Assembly (NCBI GenBank): GCA_900545585.1
Contig: UQZR01000006.1
Span: 1 to 64,000, forward strand
Reading direction: 5' to 3'
DNA from: an uncultured Eubacteriales bacterium
Lineage (GTDB): Bacteria; Bacillota; Clostridia; Oscillospirales; Oscillospiraceae
DNA length: 64,000 nt
Part shown: positions 15,461 to 25,098 of the stretch, in pieces
How the letters are laid out: the number at the start of each line of letters is the position of its first letter
How positions within the stretch are numbered: position 1 is the first letter of the stretch
The notes under the pieces: model-generated
Database searches by the model: none
What the model was told of the DNA's origin: nothing
Seen by the model: only the letters and a program-made list of their open reading frames with translations
Program-made: the position numbers and the translations under genes

Positions 15461-16810
15461 ATGTCTTTTGCTGATTATCGGGAACTGTACCGCCAGAAGC
15501 TGACCACCGCGGATGAGGCGGTGAAGGTCGTCAAGTCCGGCGATTGGGTGGATTACGGCTTCTGCGCCATCCAGCCCCGCGTGCTGGACGAGGCGCTGGC
15601 CCGCCGCGCACCGGAACTGGAGGATGTGAAGGTCCGCGGAGGAATCAGCCTGTGGAAGCCTGCTATCTTCGATATCGAGGACCCCGCACGCCACATTATT
15701 TTCAATTCCCACCACATGAGCGGGGTGGAGCGCCATTACATCGCCAGCGGCGCCGGGTTCTATGAGCCCATGCGCTATTCTGAGCTGCCCCGCTACTACT
15801 ACGACCACATCACGCCGCCGGACGTGGCCATGTTCCAGGTCACGCCCATGGACAGCCACGGCTACTTCAACTTCGGCTTGTCCGCATCCCATGTGCGTGC
15901 CGTCTGCGAGAAGGCCAAGGTGGTCATCGTGGAGGTCAACGAGAACATGCCCCGCTGTCTGGGCGGTTTTGACAACACCATCCACATCAGCGAGGTGGAC
16001 ATGGTGGTGGAAGGCCGCAACGACCCCATGGGCATTCAGCCTTCCGGAGAGGCCGATGATGTGGATAAAGCGGTGGCCCGCCTGATTGTAGAGCAGATCC
16101 CCGACGGAGCCTGCCTCCAGCTGGGCATCGGCGGCATGCCCAACACCGTGGGAGCTATGCTGTGCCAATCCGATCTGAAGGATCTGGGCGTACATACGGA
16201 GATGTACGTGGACGCCTACGTGGATCTGGCTATGGCGGGAAAGGTCACCTGCGCCCGTAAGAATATCGACCGCGGCCGTCAGGTTTACGCTTTCGCAGCC
16301 GGTACCCAGAAGCTCTACGACTATCTGGACGACAACCCCGCCTGCATGGCCGCGCCTATCAGCTATACCAACGATGTGCGCACCATCGCGGCTATCGACA
16401 ACTTTGTCTCCATCAACAATGCGGTGGATGTGGACCTGTACGGTCAGGTCAACGGCGAGACGGCGGGTACCCGCCAGATCAGCGGCTCCGGCGGCCAGCA
16501 GGACTTCGTGCTGGGTGCGTATCTGTCCCATGGCGGCAAGAGCTTCATCTGCCTGTCTTCCACCCATCAGAATAAGGACGGCACGGTGGCGTCCCGCATC
16601 CGCCCCACGCTCCAGACCGGCTCCGTGGTGACGGACACCCGCGTCAACACCATGTACGTGGTGACGGAGTACGGCTGCGTCTGCCTGAAGGGCCTCAGCG
16701 TCTGGGAACGGGCGGAGAAGCTGATCTCCATCGCCCACCCCGACTTCCGCGACGAGCTGATCCGCGAGGCGGAGAAGCAGCACATCTGGTATCGCCACAA
16801 CAAACGGTAA
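15461..16810 (+). CDS. but: butyryl-CoA:acetate CoA-transferase
   Basis: 449 residues of the acetyl-CoA hydrolase/transferase family. Stretches typical of Roseburia/Faecalibacterium-type But are present: SGDWVDYGF near the N-terminus, [20 protein letters not shown] with catalytic Glu333, [20 protein letters not shown] and the C-terminal [18 protein letters not shown]. It would transfer CoA from butyryl-CoA to acetate, releasing butyrate. It is monocistronic, with terminators on both sides. The ATG at 15461 has GAGGAGG upstream. Exact acyl specificity cannot be proved from sequence alone. Confidence 0.87.
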   Translation: MSFADYRELYRQKLTTADEAVKVVKSGDWVDYGFCAIQPRVLDEALARRAPELEDVKVRGGISLWKPAIFDIEDPARHIIFNSHHMSGVERHYIASGAGFYEPMRYSELPRYYYDHITPPDVAMFQVTPMDSHGYFNFGLSASHVRAVCEKAKVVIVEVNENMPRCLGGFDNTIHISEVDMVVEGRNDPMGIQPSGEADDVDKAVARLIVEQIPDGACLQLGIGGMPNTVGAMLCQSDLKDLGVHTEMYVDAYVDLAMAGKVTCARKNIDRGRQVYAFAAGTQKLYDYLDDNPACMAAPISYTNDVRTIAAIDNFVSINNAVDVDLYGQVNGETAGTRQISGSGGQQDFVLGAYLSHGGKSFICLSSTHQNKDGTVASRIRPTLQTGSVVTDTRVNTMYVVTEYGCVCLKGLSVWERAEKLISIAHPDFRDELIREAEKQHIWYRHNKR

Positions 16811-16821
16811 CACGAAACAGC

Positions 16822-16850
16822 AAAGAAGAGGGCCTGCGGCCCTCTTCTTT
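16822..16850 (+). terminator. terminator of but
   Basis: AAAGAAGAGGGCC-TGC-GGCCCTCTTCTTT. It is 12 bp past the stop, with a self-contained A/T flank. Confidence 0.8.
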
Positions 16851-16855
16851 GCGCC

Positions 16856-16884
16856 TTGTAAACCGTGGAAAAGTGCGGTATACT
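16856..16884 (+). promoter_or_regulatory. promoter of ispD-ispF
   Basis: TTGTAA (16856-16861), 17-bp spacer, TATACT (16879-16884). It lies 33 bp before the ispD start. Confidence 0.65.
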
Positions 16885-16917
16885 AATAGCAAAATCCAGC
16901 GATAGGAGCGAAAAACG

Positions 16918-17661
16918 ATGGGGAGCCTGTTTGAAAAATGGAAGAAAGGCCTGAAGAAGAAGGTACACCCCTTCTGCACGGCCATTGTACCGGCAGCAGG
17001 GAAGTCCTCCCGCATGGGCGGCGAGGATAAGATGTTCGCACCGCTGTGCGGTGTGCCGGTGCTGGCGCGGACGCTGACCGTGTTGGATCAGGCTGTGCTG
17101 GTGGACGAGATCGTGGTGGCTGCCCAGCCGGAAAAGCTGGAGGAAGTGGCGGCGCTGGTCAGCAGCGCCGGCATCCGCAAGCCCGTCCGCGTGGTGGAGG
17201 GCGGCGCAAGCCGTGCTGAGTCCGTACTGCTGGCGGCGCTGGAGGCCAACGAGGACGTGGAGTATCTGGCGGTCCACGATGGGGCCCGCCCGTTGATACT
17301 GCCGGAGCAGGTGGATGATCTGATCCGCCTGGGCCAGCGGACCTACGCTGTGGCGCCGGCCGTGCCGGTGACGGACACGGTGAAGGTGGCGGATCTGTCG
17401 GGGCTGGTGCTGTCCACGCCGGACCGCAGCACCTTATTCGCTGTGCAGACACCCCAGGTGTTCCAGGCGAACCTGCTGAAGGCCGCGCTCCAGTCCGCCA
17501 TCGCCGCCGAGGCGCCGCTGACAGACGATTGCTCCGCTGTGGAGCGGCTTGGCAAGGAGGTTTACTTGACACCTGGATGGCGGGAAAATATCAAGATCAC
17601 CACGCCGGAGGACCTGTCTGTGGCGGAGCTGTTCCTGCGTCGGCGGGAGGTGCAGGCATGA
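16918..17661 (+). CDS. ispD: 2-C-methyl-D-erythritol 4-phosphate cytidylyltransferase
   Basis: 247 residues. It catalyses the third step of the MEP isoprenoid pathway, joining CTP and methylerythritol phosphate. The nucleotidyltransferase signature [18 protein letters not shown] lies at about 23-40, and VHDGARPLI in the middle is typical. A short basic N-terminal extension ([15 protein letters not shown]) precedes the domain. The start is ATG at 16918 with TAGGAG upstream. It overlaps ispF at the stop/start codons, so the two are coupled. Confidence 0.95.
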   Translation: MGSLFEKWKKGLKKKVHPFCTAIVPAAGKSSRMGGEDKMFAPLCGVPVLARTLTVLDQAVLVDEIVVAAQPEKLEEVAALVSSAGIRKPVRVVEGGASRAESVLLAALEANEDVEYLAVHDGARPLILPEQVDDLIRLGQRTYAVAPAVPVTDTVKVADLSGLVLSTPDRSTLFAVQTPQVFQANLLKAALQSAIAAEAPLTDDCSAVERLGKEVYLTPGWRENIKITTPEDLSVAELFLRRREVQA

Positions 17662-18140
17662 TAGATCTGCGCATCGGGCACGGCTACGACGTACACCGTC
17701 TGGTGGAGGGCCGTCCCCTGATTTTGGGCGGTGTCACCATTCCCTATGAGCGGGGGCTGCTGGGCCACTCCGATGCGGATGTACTGGCTCACGCGGTGAT
17801 GGACGCGCTGCTGGGCGCGGCGGCGCTGGGCGACATCGGCGGCATGTTCCCCGACAGTGATGAGCGCTGGCGGGATGCGGACAGCCTGCACCTTCTGGAA
17901 CAGGTGGCGGCGCGGCTGGCGGAGACCGGCTGGGAGGTCGGCAACGTGGACGCCACGGTGCTGGCCCAGGCCCCGAAGCTGGCTCCCTACATCCCGGAGA
18001 TGCGGCGGCGGATGGCAAACGCTATGGGCATCGATGCGGCGCAGGTGTCCGTTAAGGCCACCACCGAGGAGCATCTTGGCTTCACCGGCGCGGGGGAGGG
18101 CATGGCCTGCCACGCGGTGGCATTATTGGGGAAAATGTGA
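17658..18140 (+). CDS. ispF: 2-C-methyl-D-erythritol 2,4-cyclodiphosphate synthase
   Basis: 160 residues. [11 protein letters not shown] supplies metal ligands Asp11 and His13, and [20 protein letters not shown] is the family signature. The C-terminal [21 protein letters not shown] matches the CMP-binding end. It forms the cyclic diphosphate in the MEP pathway. ATG 17658 overlaps the ispD stop in ATGA fashion, and GGGAGGTGCAGGC supplies the ribosome site. ispH is 4 kb upstream, so three MEP enzymes are in this region. Confidence 0.95.
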   Translation: MIDLRIGHGYDVHRLVEGRPLILGGVTIPYERGLLGHSDADVLAHAVMDALLGAAALGDIGGMFPDSDERWRDADSLHLLEQVAARLAETGWEVGNVDATVLAQAPKLAPYIPEMRRRMANAMGIDAAQVSVKATTEEHLGFTGAGEGMACHAVALLGKM

Positions 18141-18157
18141 TACATGATGAAGAAATT

Positions 18158-18191
18158 GGCGGGACCGACCGAAAAGGCCGGCCCCGCCTTT
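18158..18191 (+). terminator. probable terminator after ispF
   Basis: GGCGGGACCGACC-GAAAA-GGCCGGCCCCGCC forms a GC-rich stem with small internal mismatches, followed by TTTCAC. The T-tract is short, so termination may be partial. Confidence 0.5.
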
Positions 18192-18239
18192 CACACCGGC
18201 GTTTGACACCTCATAAAATGGCGTGTGAGGAGGTGCGAT

Positions 18240-18491
18240 ATGGAAGAATATCTGATGACCGCCCGCTCCGTCACACAGGCGCAGCGCATGATGCAGGCGC
18301 TGTCGCAGCACGGCATCCGCGCCGCCATGGGCCGCTCACCGGTGGGACTTACCGGCAGCGGCTGCGGCTACGTCCTGCGGATGCAGGGGCAGCGGGCGGA
18401 GGAGGCTGCCGCCCTGCTGCGCGGCATAGGGCTTGCGCCGCTGCGGATCTACGTCCGCGATGGCAGCGGATACAGCGAGGTGGAGCTATGA
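18240..18491 (+). CDS. DUF3343 protein, putative selenium/sulfur carrier
   Basis: 83 residues. DUF3343 proteins are small, ferredoxin-like-fold, putative Se/S carrier proteins with a single conserved Cys in an S(S)xCG context; here it is Cys42 in TGSGCGYVLRM. The ATG at 18240 follows GAGGAGGTGCGAT. The stop overlaps the start of the downstream cysteine desulfurase by 4 bp, giving tight coupling. That fits a desulfurase plus acceptor pair. The carrier function is inferred from family and context, not shown. Confidence 0.75.
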   Translation: MEEYLMTARSVTQAQRMMQALSQHGIRAAMGRSPVGLTGSGCGYVLRMQGQRAEEAAALLRGIGLAPLRIYVRDGSGYSEVEL

Positions 18492-19609
18492 TCTATTTTG
18501 ACGCCGGAGCCACGACATTACAGAAGCCGGAACGGGTGCGCCGCGCCATGTACCGCGCCGCAGCGGCCATGAGCTCGCCCGGGCGGGGCAGCTATCCCGC
18601 CACGCGGTTGGCGGAGGAGACGGATTTCCGGTGCCGCAGTCTGGCGGCAGCGCTGTTCGATGTGGAGGACCCTGCATGCGTGGTGTTCACATCCAGCGCC
18701 ACCCATGGGCTGAACATCGCCATCAAAACGTTGGTGAAGCCCGGATGCCGCGTGGTCATCTCCGGCTACGAGCACAACGCGGTGACGCGGCCTCTCCACG
18801 GCATCCCCAATGTTGAGCTGACCGTCATCGACGCGCCGCTGTTCCGACCGGAGTCCATGCTGGCGGAGTTTGAGCAGGCGCTGGACGCCGGAGCGGACGC
18901 GGTGATCTGCACCCATGTGTCCAACGTGTTCGGCTATCGCCTGCCGGCGGAGGGCATCGCGGCGCTGTGCCGCCGGAGGGGCGTGCCCTTCGTGCTGGAT
19001 GCTTCCCAGTCGGCGGGGATGCTGCCGGTGTCCATGCGGGAGCTGGGCGCGGCGTTCATTGCCATGCCGGGGCACAAGGGGCTGTACGGCCCACAGGGGA
19101 CGGGGCTGCTGCTGTGCGGCCACGAGGCTCAGCCGCTGCTGGAGGGAGGCACCGGCTCCCAGTCCCTTTTGCAGCACATGCCGCAGGAGCTGCCGGACCG
19201 GCTGGAGGCAGGGACCCACAACATGCCGGGCATTGCGGGACTGCTGGAGGGCCTGCGGTTCGTGGCGGAGAAGGGGGTCGACCGCATTGCGGGCCACGAG
19301 CGGCGGCTTGCCATGCGCGCGGAGGAGCAGCTGCGCGGCATCGATGGCGTGGAGCTGTTCTGCGAGAAGGGGTTCGACCACCAGACGGGAGTGCTGAGCT
19401 TCCGCGCGGCGGGCCGCGACTGCGAGGAGCTGGGGGAGCGTCTGGCAGCGCAGGGCGCGGCGGTGCGGGCGGGGCTGCACTGCGCGCCGCTGGCACACCG
19501 CACGGCGGGGACGCTGCAGACCGGCACCGTTCGAGTAAGTATATCGGTTTTCAACACGCCCCAGGAGGTGGACCGCTTCACGGCCATGGTGCGGGCGGCA
19601 GTTCGTTAA
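18488..19609 (+). CDS. cysteine desulfurase / selenocysteine lyase-like PLP enzyme
   Basis: 373 residues, class V aminotransferase fold. The PLP lysine is Lys197 in MPGHKGLYGPQGTG, and HVSNVFGYRLP and VLDASQSAGMLPV are typical CsdA/SufS features. Cys332 in RAGLHCAPLAHR is in the position of the sulfur-accepting active-site Cys. It abstracts S (or Se) from cysteine (or selenocysteine). The start is ATG at 18488, overlapping the DUF3343 stop. No sufBCD or iscU lies nearby, so it may serve a dedicated pathway with DUF3343. Confidence 0.87.
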   Translation: MIYFDAGATTLQKPERVRRAMYRAAAAMSSPGRGSYPATRLAEETDFRCRSLAAALFDVEDPACVVFTSSATHGLNIAIKTLVKPGCRVVISGYEHNAVTRPLHGIPNVELTVIDAPLFRPESMLAEFEQALDAGADAVICTHVSNVFGYRLPAEGIAALCRRRGVPFVLDASQSAGMLPVSMRELGAAFIAMPGHKGLYGPQGTGLLLCGHEAQPLLEGGTGSQSLLQHMPQELPDRLEAGTHNMPGIAGLLEGLRFVAEKGVDRIAGHERRLAMRAEEQLRGIDGVELFCEKGFDHQTGVLSFRAAGRDCEELGERLAAQGAAVRAGLHCAPLAHRTAGTLQTGTVRVSISVFNTPQEVDRFTAMVRAAVR

Positions 19610-19637
19610 ACTGCAAGACTTGACTCAGAATTTTTTG

Positions 19638-19666
19638 TTGCATTTTCCCAATATTTTTTATATAAT
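19638..19666 (+). promoter_or_regulatory. promoter of cdaA-cdaR
   Basis: TTGCAT (19638-19643), 17-bp spacer, consensus TATAAT (19661-19666), in a very AT-rich 70-bp gap. It lies 53 bp before the cdaA start. Confidence 0.75.
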
Positions 19667-19718
19667 GATAGTATCTATTTCTATGCGGAGTTCTGTCCGA
19701 TACGGAAGGGTTGACAGT

Positions 19719-20609
19719 ATGGAAACAATGCTGGCGTTTTTAGAAAAAATTGGGAATTACTTAATGCTCGTGCGCCTCACGGATATTCTGGACGTGGCCA
19801 TCATCGCGTTTCTGGTCTATAAGCTGCTGGACCTGGTAAAGAGTACCCGCGCGGAGAATATCCTCAAGGGCGTTGTGATGTTCCTGCTGGCCCTGTGGCT
19901 GGCGGAGATCTTCCACCTCAACGGCATCGCCTATATTCTGGGCAACATGGTGCAGGTGGGCATCCTGGCCCTCATCATCCTGTTCCAGCCGGAGATCCGT
20001 CAGATTTTGGAGAAGCTGGGCAGCAAGAACATCCGGCTGCTGAGGGCATTCACGCCGGCGCAGCAGCAGTCCGAGGTGGAGAAGGCCATCGACCAGACGG
20101 TTATCGCCTGCAAAGAGATGTCCCAGAGCAAGACCGGCGTGCTCATCGTGTTTGAGCGGCATATCCTGCTGGACGACATGGTGCGCAGCGGCACTACGCT
20201 GGACGCCGCCGTGTCCTCGGAGCTGCTGAAAAACATCTTTTTCGTTAAGGCACCCATGCACGACGGCGCGGTCATTATCCGCCACGGGCGCATTTTGGGG
20301 GCGGGCTGTATGCTGCCCCTGTCCAAGAACGTGAACCTCAGCCGTGACCTGGGCATGCGTCACCGCGCCGGCATCGGCATGAGCGAGAATTCCGACGCCG
20401 TGGTGGTCATCGTCTCCGAGGAGACAGGCTCCATCTCCGTGGCGATAGGCGGTATGCTGAAGCGGCATCTGATGCCGGAGACACTGTCCAAGCTGCTGCG
20501 CAACGAGCTGATGCCGCAGCCGGAGGAGCTGGAGGACAAGCCGCGCCGCAGTCTGGCAGATCTGCTGGGCCTGCGGAGGAAGGAGGGCGACAATGGAGCA
20601 GAAGAATGA
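19719..20609 (+). CDS. cdaA: diadenylate cyclase CdaA
   Basis: 296 residues. Three N-terminal membrane helices (about 15-90) precede a DisA_N cyclase domain with the catalytic DGA motif (APMHDGAVII) and the RHR motif (GMRHRAGIG). It makes cyclic di-AMP, the essential messenger for potassium and osmotic balance in Firmicutes. I chose ATG 19719 (METMLAFLEKIGNYLM), with GGAAGGG upstream; the frame is open further up through the promoter. It overlaps cdaR by 17 bp. The usual third gene, glmM, is not here. Confidence 0.95.
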   Translation: METMLAFLEKIGNYLMLVRLTDILDVAIIAFLVYKLLDLVKSTRAENILKGVVMFLLALWLAEIFHLNGIAYILGNMVQVGILALIILFQPEIRQILEKLGSKNIRLLRAFTPAQQQSEVEKAIDQTVIACKEMSQSKTGVLIVFERHILLDDMVRSGTTLDAAVSSELLKNIFFVKAPMHDGAVIIRHGRILGAGCMLPLSKNVNLSRDLGMRHRAGIGMSENSDAVVVIVSEETGSISVAIGGMLKRHLMPETLSKLLRNELMPQPEELEDKPRRSLADLLGLRRKEGDNGAEE

Positions 20610-21912
20610 GAAGTCCGGCGTCAGCCGAAACAAGGTGCTTCAGGTCATCGCCTCCATTCTGGTGGCCGTTGCCATCTGGGTCTATGTGGACGTGGAGAAG
20701 GCACCGGAGCGAACCAAGACCATTCGGGACATCCCCGTGGAATTTTCCGGCGAGTCCACCACGCTGGCGGACAAGAACCTGATGCTGCTGTCGGGCTACG
20801 ACACCACAGTGGATCTGACCATCAAGGGCACCAAGCGGGAGCTGGTGAAGATCAACAAGGACAATGTGCGCCTGGTGGCCAGCACGTCCAGCATCGACTC
20901 CGTGGGTGTACACACCCTGCGATGGGACGTGGTATACCCCGATGGGGTACAGTCCTCGGCCCTGTCGGTGGACTGGGCCAGCAAGTACAAGGTAACGGTG
21001 ACGGTGGGCGAGCTGTATACCAAGGAGGTGCCGGTGAACTGCGTCGTTACCGGTACTGTGGCGGACGGCTACTTCACCGGCGAGACGGTGCTGGACCCCA
21101 CCACACTGGTGCTGCGGGGACAGCGAGATGACCTGCTGAACGTGGCCTACGCCAAGCTGACGGTGGACATCAGCGACGCTACCCGCTCAGTCATCCAGAC
21201 GGAGAGCGTACAGCTGTACGACAACGACGACAATCCTGTGGACAACAGCAATATCCGCACCAATGCCAGCCTGATCCAGGCCAAGGTGCCGGTGCTGACC
21301 ACCAAGGAGGTCTCGCTGGCGGTGGAGCTGTCCGGCGTGCCGGGCTCGGCCGGACAGAGCATCAAGACCACCATCACGCCCAGCAGTGTGCGGCTCATCG
21401 GCGAAGCAGATGTGCTGGAGAACATCGATGAGATCGTGCTGGCCACGCTGTATATCGAGGATCTGGACATCTGGCAGCAGAACAGCTATGTGGTGACGGC
21501 ACCGGACGGCACATGGCTGGCCAACAGCAACGAGGTGGCCACCGTGGAGATCACCATGGAGGGCATCGAGGAAAAGACCGTCACGGTGGACACGTTCAGC
21601 TATACCAACGTGCCCAGCGGGCTGTACGCCGAGGTGATGGACACGCTGGATGTGCGGCTGTGGGGTCTCAGCGAGGAGCTGGCGGAGCTGAAGGCGGACG
21701 CCATAACGGCCACCGTCGACCTGAGCAGCGTGACGGAGACGGGCAGCTGCCGTGTGCCGGTGACGGTGACGGTCAGCGGCTACCGCGATGTGGCGGTGAA
21801 GGGCAGCTACGAGGTGACGGTGTATGTCACCGACACGCAGCCAGAGCCTGAACCGGAGCCTGACGGCGGCCTGACGTCCCACGGGAACAACGGGTCCGGA
21901 AACGAGAATTAA
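20593..21912 (+). CDS. cdaR: CdaR, YbbR-domain regulator of CdaA
   Basis: 439 residues. One N-terminal membrane helix (KVLQVIASILVAVAIWVYV, about 14-32) is followed by an extracytoplasmic region of several YbbR repeats, visible as recurring VPVxxxxxGxxAxGY-like blocks. It ends in an acidic Pro/Glu-rich tail (PEPEPEPDGG). CdaR binds and tunes the membrane cyclase CdaA. The start is ATG at 20593 within the end of cdaA, typical of this pair. Confidence 0.93.
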   Translation: MEQKNEKSGVSRNKVLQVIASILVAVAIWVYVDVEKAPERTKTIRDIPVEFSGESTTLADKNLMLLSGYDTTVDLTIKGTKRELVKINKDNVRLVASTSSIDSVGVHTLRWDVVYPDGVQSSALSVDWASKYKVTVTVGELYTKEVPVNCVVTGTVADGYFTGETVLDPTTLVLRGQRDDLLNVAYAKLTVDISDATRSVIQTESVQLYDNDDNPVDNSNIRTNASLIQAKVPVLTTKEVSLAVELSGVPGSAGQSIKTTITPSSVRLIGEADVLENIDEIVLATLYIEDLDIWQQNSYVVTAPDGTWLANSNEVATVEITMEGIEEKTVTVDTFSYTNVPSGLYAEVMDTLDVRLWGLSEELAELKADAITATVDLSSVTETGSCRVPVTVTVSGYRDVAVKGSYEVTVYVTDTQPEPEPEPDGGLTSHGNNGSGNEN

Positions 21913-21940
21913 AACGAATTATCCCGAGAGGTGACATGAG

Positions 21941-22348
21941 ATGACTCAGATCGCAACGGTGGAAAAGGTGCTGGCCGGCGGGTACGCGGAGATCTCCGTG
22001 CCCCGAAAGTCCGCCTGCGGACATGACTGTGAGGAATGTGCCGGCTGCGGCATGACCGGCGCGGCCATCCACGCCCGCGCCAGAAACGATGTGGGCGCCC
22101 AGAAGGGCGACAAGGTGGTGGTGGAGAGCAGCACGAAAAAGCTGCTGGGCGTGGTGGCGCTGGTGTACCTGCTGCCGGTGGTGGGCTTTCTGCTGGGGTA
22201 CTTCCTGACGGAGGGGCTGATGAGCGAGGGCTGGCGCTACGCGGCGGCGGTCATCGCGGCGGCAGTGTTTTTCCTGCCCAGTGTGTTCTACGACAGGCAG
22301 ACCAAGAAGGACGGCAGTCTGACCTACACCATCCTGCGGCTGTTCTGA
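21941..22348 (+). CDS. RseC/MucC-like SoxR-reducing system protein
   Basis: 135 residues. An N-terminal Cys-rich segment, CGHDCEECAGCG (about 25-36), could bind a metal or iron-sulfur centre. It is followed by a beta-rich part and two membrane helices (about 68-87 and 92-112). This is the RseC/MucC layout. In gamma-proteobacteria RseC helps reduce SoxR; in Firmicutes the role is unknown and redox or electron-transfer work is the best guess. The ATG at 21941 follows GAGAGGTGAC. It stands 3 bp before the next gene. Confidence 0.85.
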   Translation: MTQIATVEKVLAGGYAEISVPRKSACGHDCEECAGCGMTGAAIHARARNDVGAQKGDKVVVESSTKKLLGVVALVYLLPVVGFLLGYFLTEGLMSEGWRYAAAVIAAAVFFLPSVFYDRQTKKDGSLTYTILRLF

Positions 22349-22351
22349 CGG

Positions 22352-23248
22352 ATGTTCGGTTATGTGCGGCCATCGGACCGGCGTCTGACGGAGGAGGAAC
22401 GGGAGACGTTCCGCGCCGCCTACTGCGGACTGTGCCACGCGCTGGGAGCGTCTTACGGCCCGGCGGGGCGGATGATCCTGAACTACGACCTGACATTCCT
22501 GGCCATGGTGCTGTCGGAGGGCGGCGGGACGTGCGAAAAGCGGTGCGCAGTCCATCCGTTCCGGAAACGGCGGTGTGCCTGCGGCGACGCGGCCATGGAT
22601 ACCGCCGCCGACATGAGCGTGATCCTGACCTGGTGGCAGATACAGGACGGCATCGCCGATCATGGCCTTTTTCGGGGGCTGAAGTATCGGGCGGCGGCGC
22701 TGCTGCTGCGGCGGGCCTATCGGAAGGCGCGGCGGCGGCAGCCGGACTTTGACGCCGGGACGCAGAAGCGCCTGACGGCGCTGGCGGAGCTGGAGGCGGA
22801 GCGGTGTCCATCACTGGACCGCCCCGCAGACGCCTTCGCGGTGCTGCTGGCCGGTGCGGCACAGGGCATCGCGGATCCGGTGAAGCGGCGGGTGGCGGAG
22901 CAGCTGCTGTACCATCTGGGCCGCTGGGTGTATCTGGTGGACGCAGCGGACGATCTGAAGGAGGATCTGAAGACCGGCAGCTATAACCCACTGGTCCTGC
23001 GATTCCGGGTGCAGGACGGGGCGCTGTCGGAGGAGGATCGGCAGCAGCTGGCCGGTACGCTGGACGGCTCCGTGCGGGCCATGGCGGCGGCCTTCGAGCT
23101 GGCGGACTTTGGCGTGTATGCGCCGGTGCTCCGCGCCGCGGTCTACGAGGGACTGTATATCGTGGGAGCGGCCGTGCTGAACGGTACGTTCCATAGACGG
23201 AGACGAGAGAGACAAGCTATACGAAAGGCGGACACCAACGATGCGTGA
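22352..23248 (+). CDS. DUF5685 family protein
   Basis: 298 residues. It starts [18 protein letters not shown] and carries several Cys residues in its first 85 residues ([26 protein letters not shown]), which look like a metal or cluster site. The remainder is alpha-helical and rich in Ala and Arg. The family has no established function and is often found beside a J-domain gene, as here. The start is ATG at 22352; the gene overlaps the J-protein gene by 8 bp. Confidence 0.8.
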   Translation: MFGYVRPSDRRLTEEERETFRAAYCGLCHALGASYGPAGRMILNYDLTFLAMVLSEGGGTCEKRCAVHPFRKRRCACGDAAMDTAADMSVILTWWQIQDGIADHGLFRGLKYRAAALLLRRAYRKARRRQPDFDAGTQKRLTALAELEAERCPSLDRPADAFAVLLAGAAQGIADPVKRRVAEQLLYHLGRWVYLVDAADDLKEDLKTGSYNPLVLRFRVQDGALSEEDRQQLAGTLDGSVRAMAAAFELADFGVYAPVLRAAVYEGLYIVGAAVLNGTFHRRRRERQAIRKADTNDA

Positions 23249-23900
23249 TCCCTATCAGGTGTTGGGCGTTCCCAGCACCGCCACGGACGATGAAGTGAAA
23301 AAAGCCTATCGTGATCTGGCGCGGAAATACCATCCCGACAACTATCACGACAACCCGCTGGCCGATCTGGCACAGGAGCGCATGAAAGAGATCAACGAGG
23401 CCTATGAGGAGGTCCAGAGCCAGCGCAAGGCTGCGCGGCAGGGCGGCGGCTACACAGGCGGCAGCTACGGCGGCTACGGTGGGAGCTACGGCGGTGCAGG
23501 CTACGGAAACGCGGGGTACGGCGCGGGCTACGGCACCGGCGCTTCGCGGCTCCAGCGTGTCCGCGCCGCCATCACCCAGGGCAACCTGAACCTGGCGGAG
23601 GAGCTGCTGAACGCCCAGACCGACCACGATGCAGAGTGGAACTATCTCAAGGGCGCGATCTGCACACGGCGGGGATGGCTGGACGAGGCACGGCGGTACT
23701 ACCAGACGGCGGTACAGATGGCGCCGGACAACGCGGAGTACCAACGGGCGCTGGATATGGCGGAGGGGCGGCAGAACGCCTACCGTCCCAACGGCTACGG
23801 CTCCGTCACCACCGGCAGCTGCGACAATAACGACTGCCTGCGCCTGTGCGGCATCAGTCTGTGCTGCAATGCGCTGGGCGTGCCCGTTTGCTTTTGCTGA
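23241..23900 (+). CDS. J-domain protein with Gly-rich linker and Cys-rich tail
   Basis: 219 residues. The N-terminal J domain (residues 1-60) has the HPD motif at 31-33 that stimulates DnaK. Then come a Gly/Tyr-rich linker (about 72-96), a TPR-like helical region (about 100-175; [24 protein letters not shown]) and a striking C-terminal Cys cluster ([16 protein letters not shown]...CFC). It is not DnaJ itself: the central zinc fingers are missing. It probably recruits DnaK to a specific partner, perhaps the DUF5685 protein encoded just upstream. That partner assignment is inference. Confidence 0.83.
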   Translation: MRDPYQVLGVPSTATDDEVKKAYRDLARKYHPDNYHDNPLADLAQERMKEINEAYEEVQSQRKAARQGGGYTGGSYGGYGGSYGGAGYGNAGYGAGYGTGASRLQRVRAAITQGNLNLAEELLNAQTDHDAEWNYLKGAICTRRGWLDEARRYYQTAVQMAPDNAEYQRALDMAEGRQNAYRPNGYGSVTTGSCDNNDCLRLCGISLCCNALGVPVCFC

Positions 23901-23948
23901 CAACGAGAGGGCGACCTCTTTTCCTATATTAATGAAGGAGATGATCGA

Positions 23949-24827
23949 GTGGTCAAGAGTATGACCGGCTACGGCCGCGCGCGGCAGATGCGCAGCGGTC
24001 GGGACATCACGGTGGAGGTGCGGTCCGTCAACAACCGCTACCTGGACTGTACGGTGAAGATGCCCCGCGCCTACATTTTCGCGGAGGACGCCATCAAGAG
24101 CCGCGTGCAGAAGGCGGTGTCCCGCGGTAAGGTGGATGTGTTCATCACCATCGACGCCACAGGGGCCGACGAGACAGTGGTGACCGTCAACGAGGCGCTG
24201 GCCCGCGGGTATTACGATGCGCTGATGCGGCTGAAGGACACTTTCGGGCTGGAGGGCCGCGTCACACCGGACATGCTGGCCAAGTTCCCCGACGTGCTGA
24301 CCGTCACCAAGGCGGAGGAGGATGTGGACGCTATCGCCGCCGACATCTGCGCCGTGCTGGAGGACGCGCTGGCGGCCTACAACGAGATGCGGGCCGTGGA
24401 AGGCGCCAAGCTGGCGGAGGATGTGGGCGGCCGCGCCGCTGTCATCGAGGAGACGGTGGACAAGGTGGAGCAGCGGTCACCGGAGACGGTGGCGGCCTAC
24501 CGCCAACGGCTGGAGACCAAGATGATGGAGGTGCTGCAATCCGCTACCATCGACGAGTCCCGCATCCTCACCGAGGCGGCCATTTTCGCCGACAAGGTGG
24601 CAGTGGACGAGGAGACGGTGCGCCTGCACAGCCACATGGCCCAGCTGCGGACCATGCTGGCCGGCGATGTCCCCGTGGGCCGGAAGCTGGACTTCCTGGT
24701 GCAGGAGATCAACCGCGAGTGCAACACCATCGGCTCCAAGTGCAACGACCTGACCATTGCGCAGGATGTGGTGAACATGAAGGCCGAGGTGGAGAAGATC
24801 CGCGAGCAGATCCAGAACATTGAGTGA
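23949..24827 (+). CDS. yicC: YicC family endoribonuclease
   Basis: 292 residues. The family start MTGYGR is preceded here by MVKS (GTG start at 23949, behind AAGGAGATGATC). [12 protein letters not shown] and the C-terminal [14 protein letters not shown] are hallmark stretches. YicC proteins are endoribonucleases that take part in small-RNA and mRNA turnover. This gene heads the conserved yicC-remA-gmk-rpoZ-priA order. Confidence 0.92.
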   Translation: MVKSMTGYGRARQMRSGRDITVEVRSVNNRYLDCTVKMPRAYIFAEDAIKSRVQKAVSRGKVDVFITIDATGADETVVTVNEALARGYYDALMRLKDTFGLEGRVTPDMLAKFPDVLTVTKAEEDVDAIAADICAVLEDALAAYNEMRAVEGAKLAEDVGGRAAVIEETVDKVEQRSPETVAAYRQRLETKMMEVLQSATIDESRILTEAAIFADKVAVDEETVRLHSHMAQLRTMLAGDVPVGRKLDFLVQEINRECNTIGSKCNDLTIAQDVVNMKAEVEKIREQIQNIE

Positions 24828-24834
24828 GGTGGCC

Positions 24835-25095
24835 ATGCAGCTAGTGAATATCGGCTTCGGCAGCCTTATCTCCGTGGATCGGCTCATCGCTGTGGTCAGT
24901 CCCGACTCCGCACCGGTGAAACGACTGGTGCAGGAGGCGCGGGACCGCGGCATGCTCATCGACGCCACCTTCGGACGGAAAACGGCGTCGGTGTTCATCA
25001 TGGACAGTGACCATGTGGTGCTCTCGGCGCTGAGCACGGAGAAAATGGCGCCCCGTCTGGGTCTGACGGTGAAAGATCTGACAGAGGAGGAATAA
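24835..25095 (+). CDS. remA: RemA family regulator (DUF370)
   Basis: 86 residues, beginning [20 protein letters not shown], the typical RemA start. In Bacillus subtilis RemA is a ring-forming DNA-binding activator of biofilm matrix and osmoprotection genes. In Clostridia its targets are unknown. The ATG at 24835 is preceded by GAGGTGG and lies 7 bases past the yicC stop. It is followed after 3 bases by gmk. Confidence 0.92.
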   Translation: MQLVNIGFGSLISVDRLIAVVSPDSAPVKRLVQEARDRGMLIDATFGRKTASVFIMDSDHVVLSALSTEKMAPRLGLTVKDLTEEE

Positions 25096-25098
25096 GAT

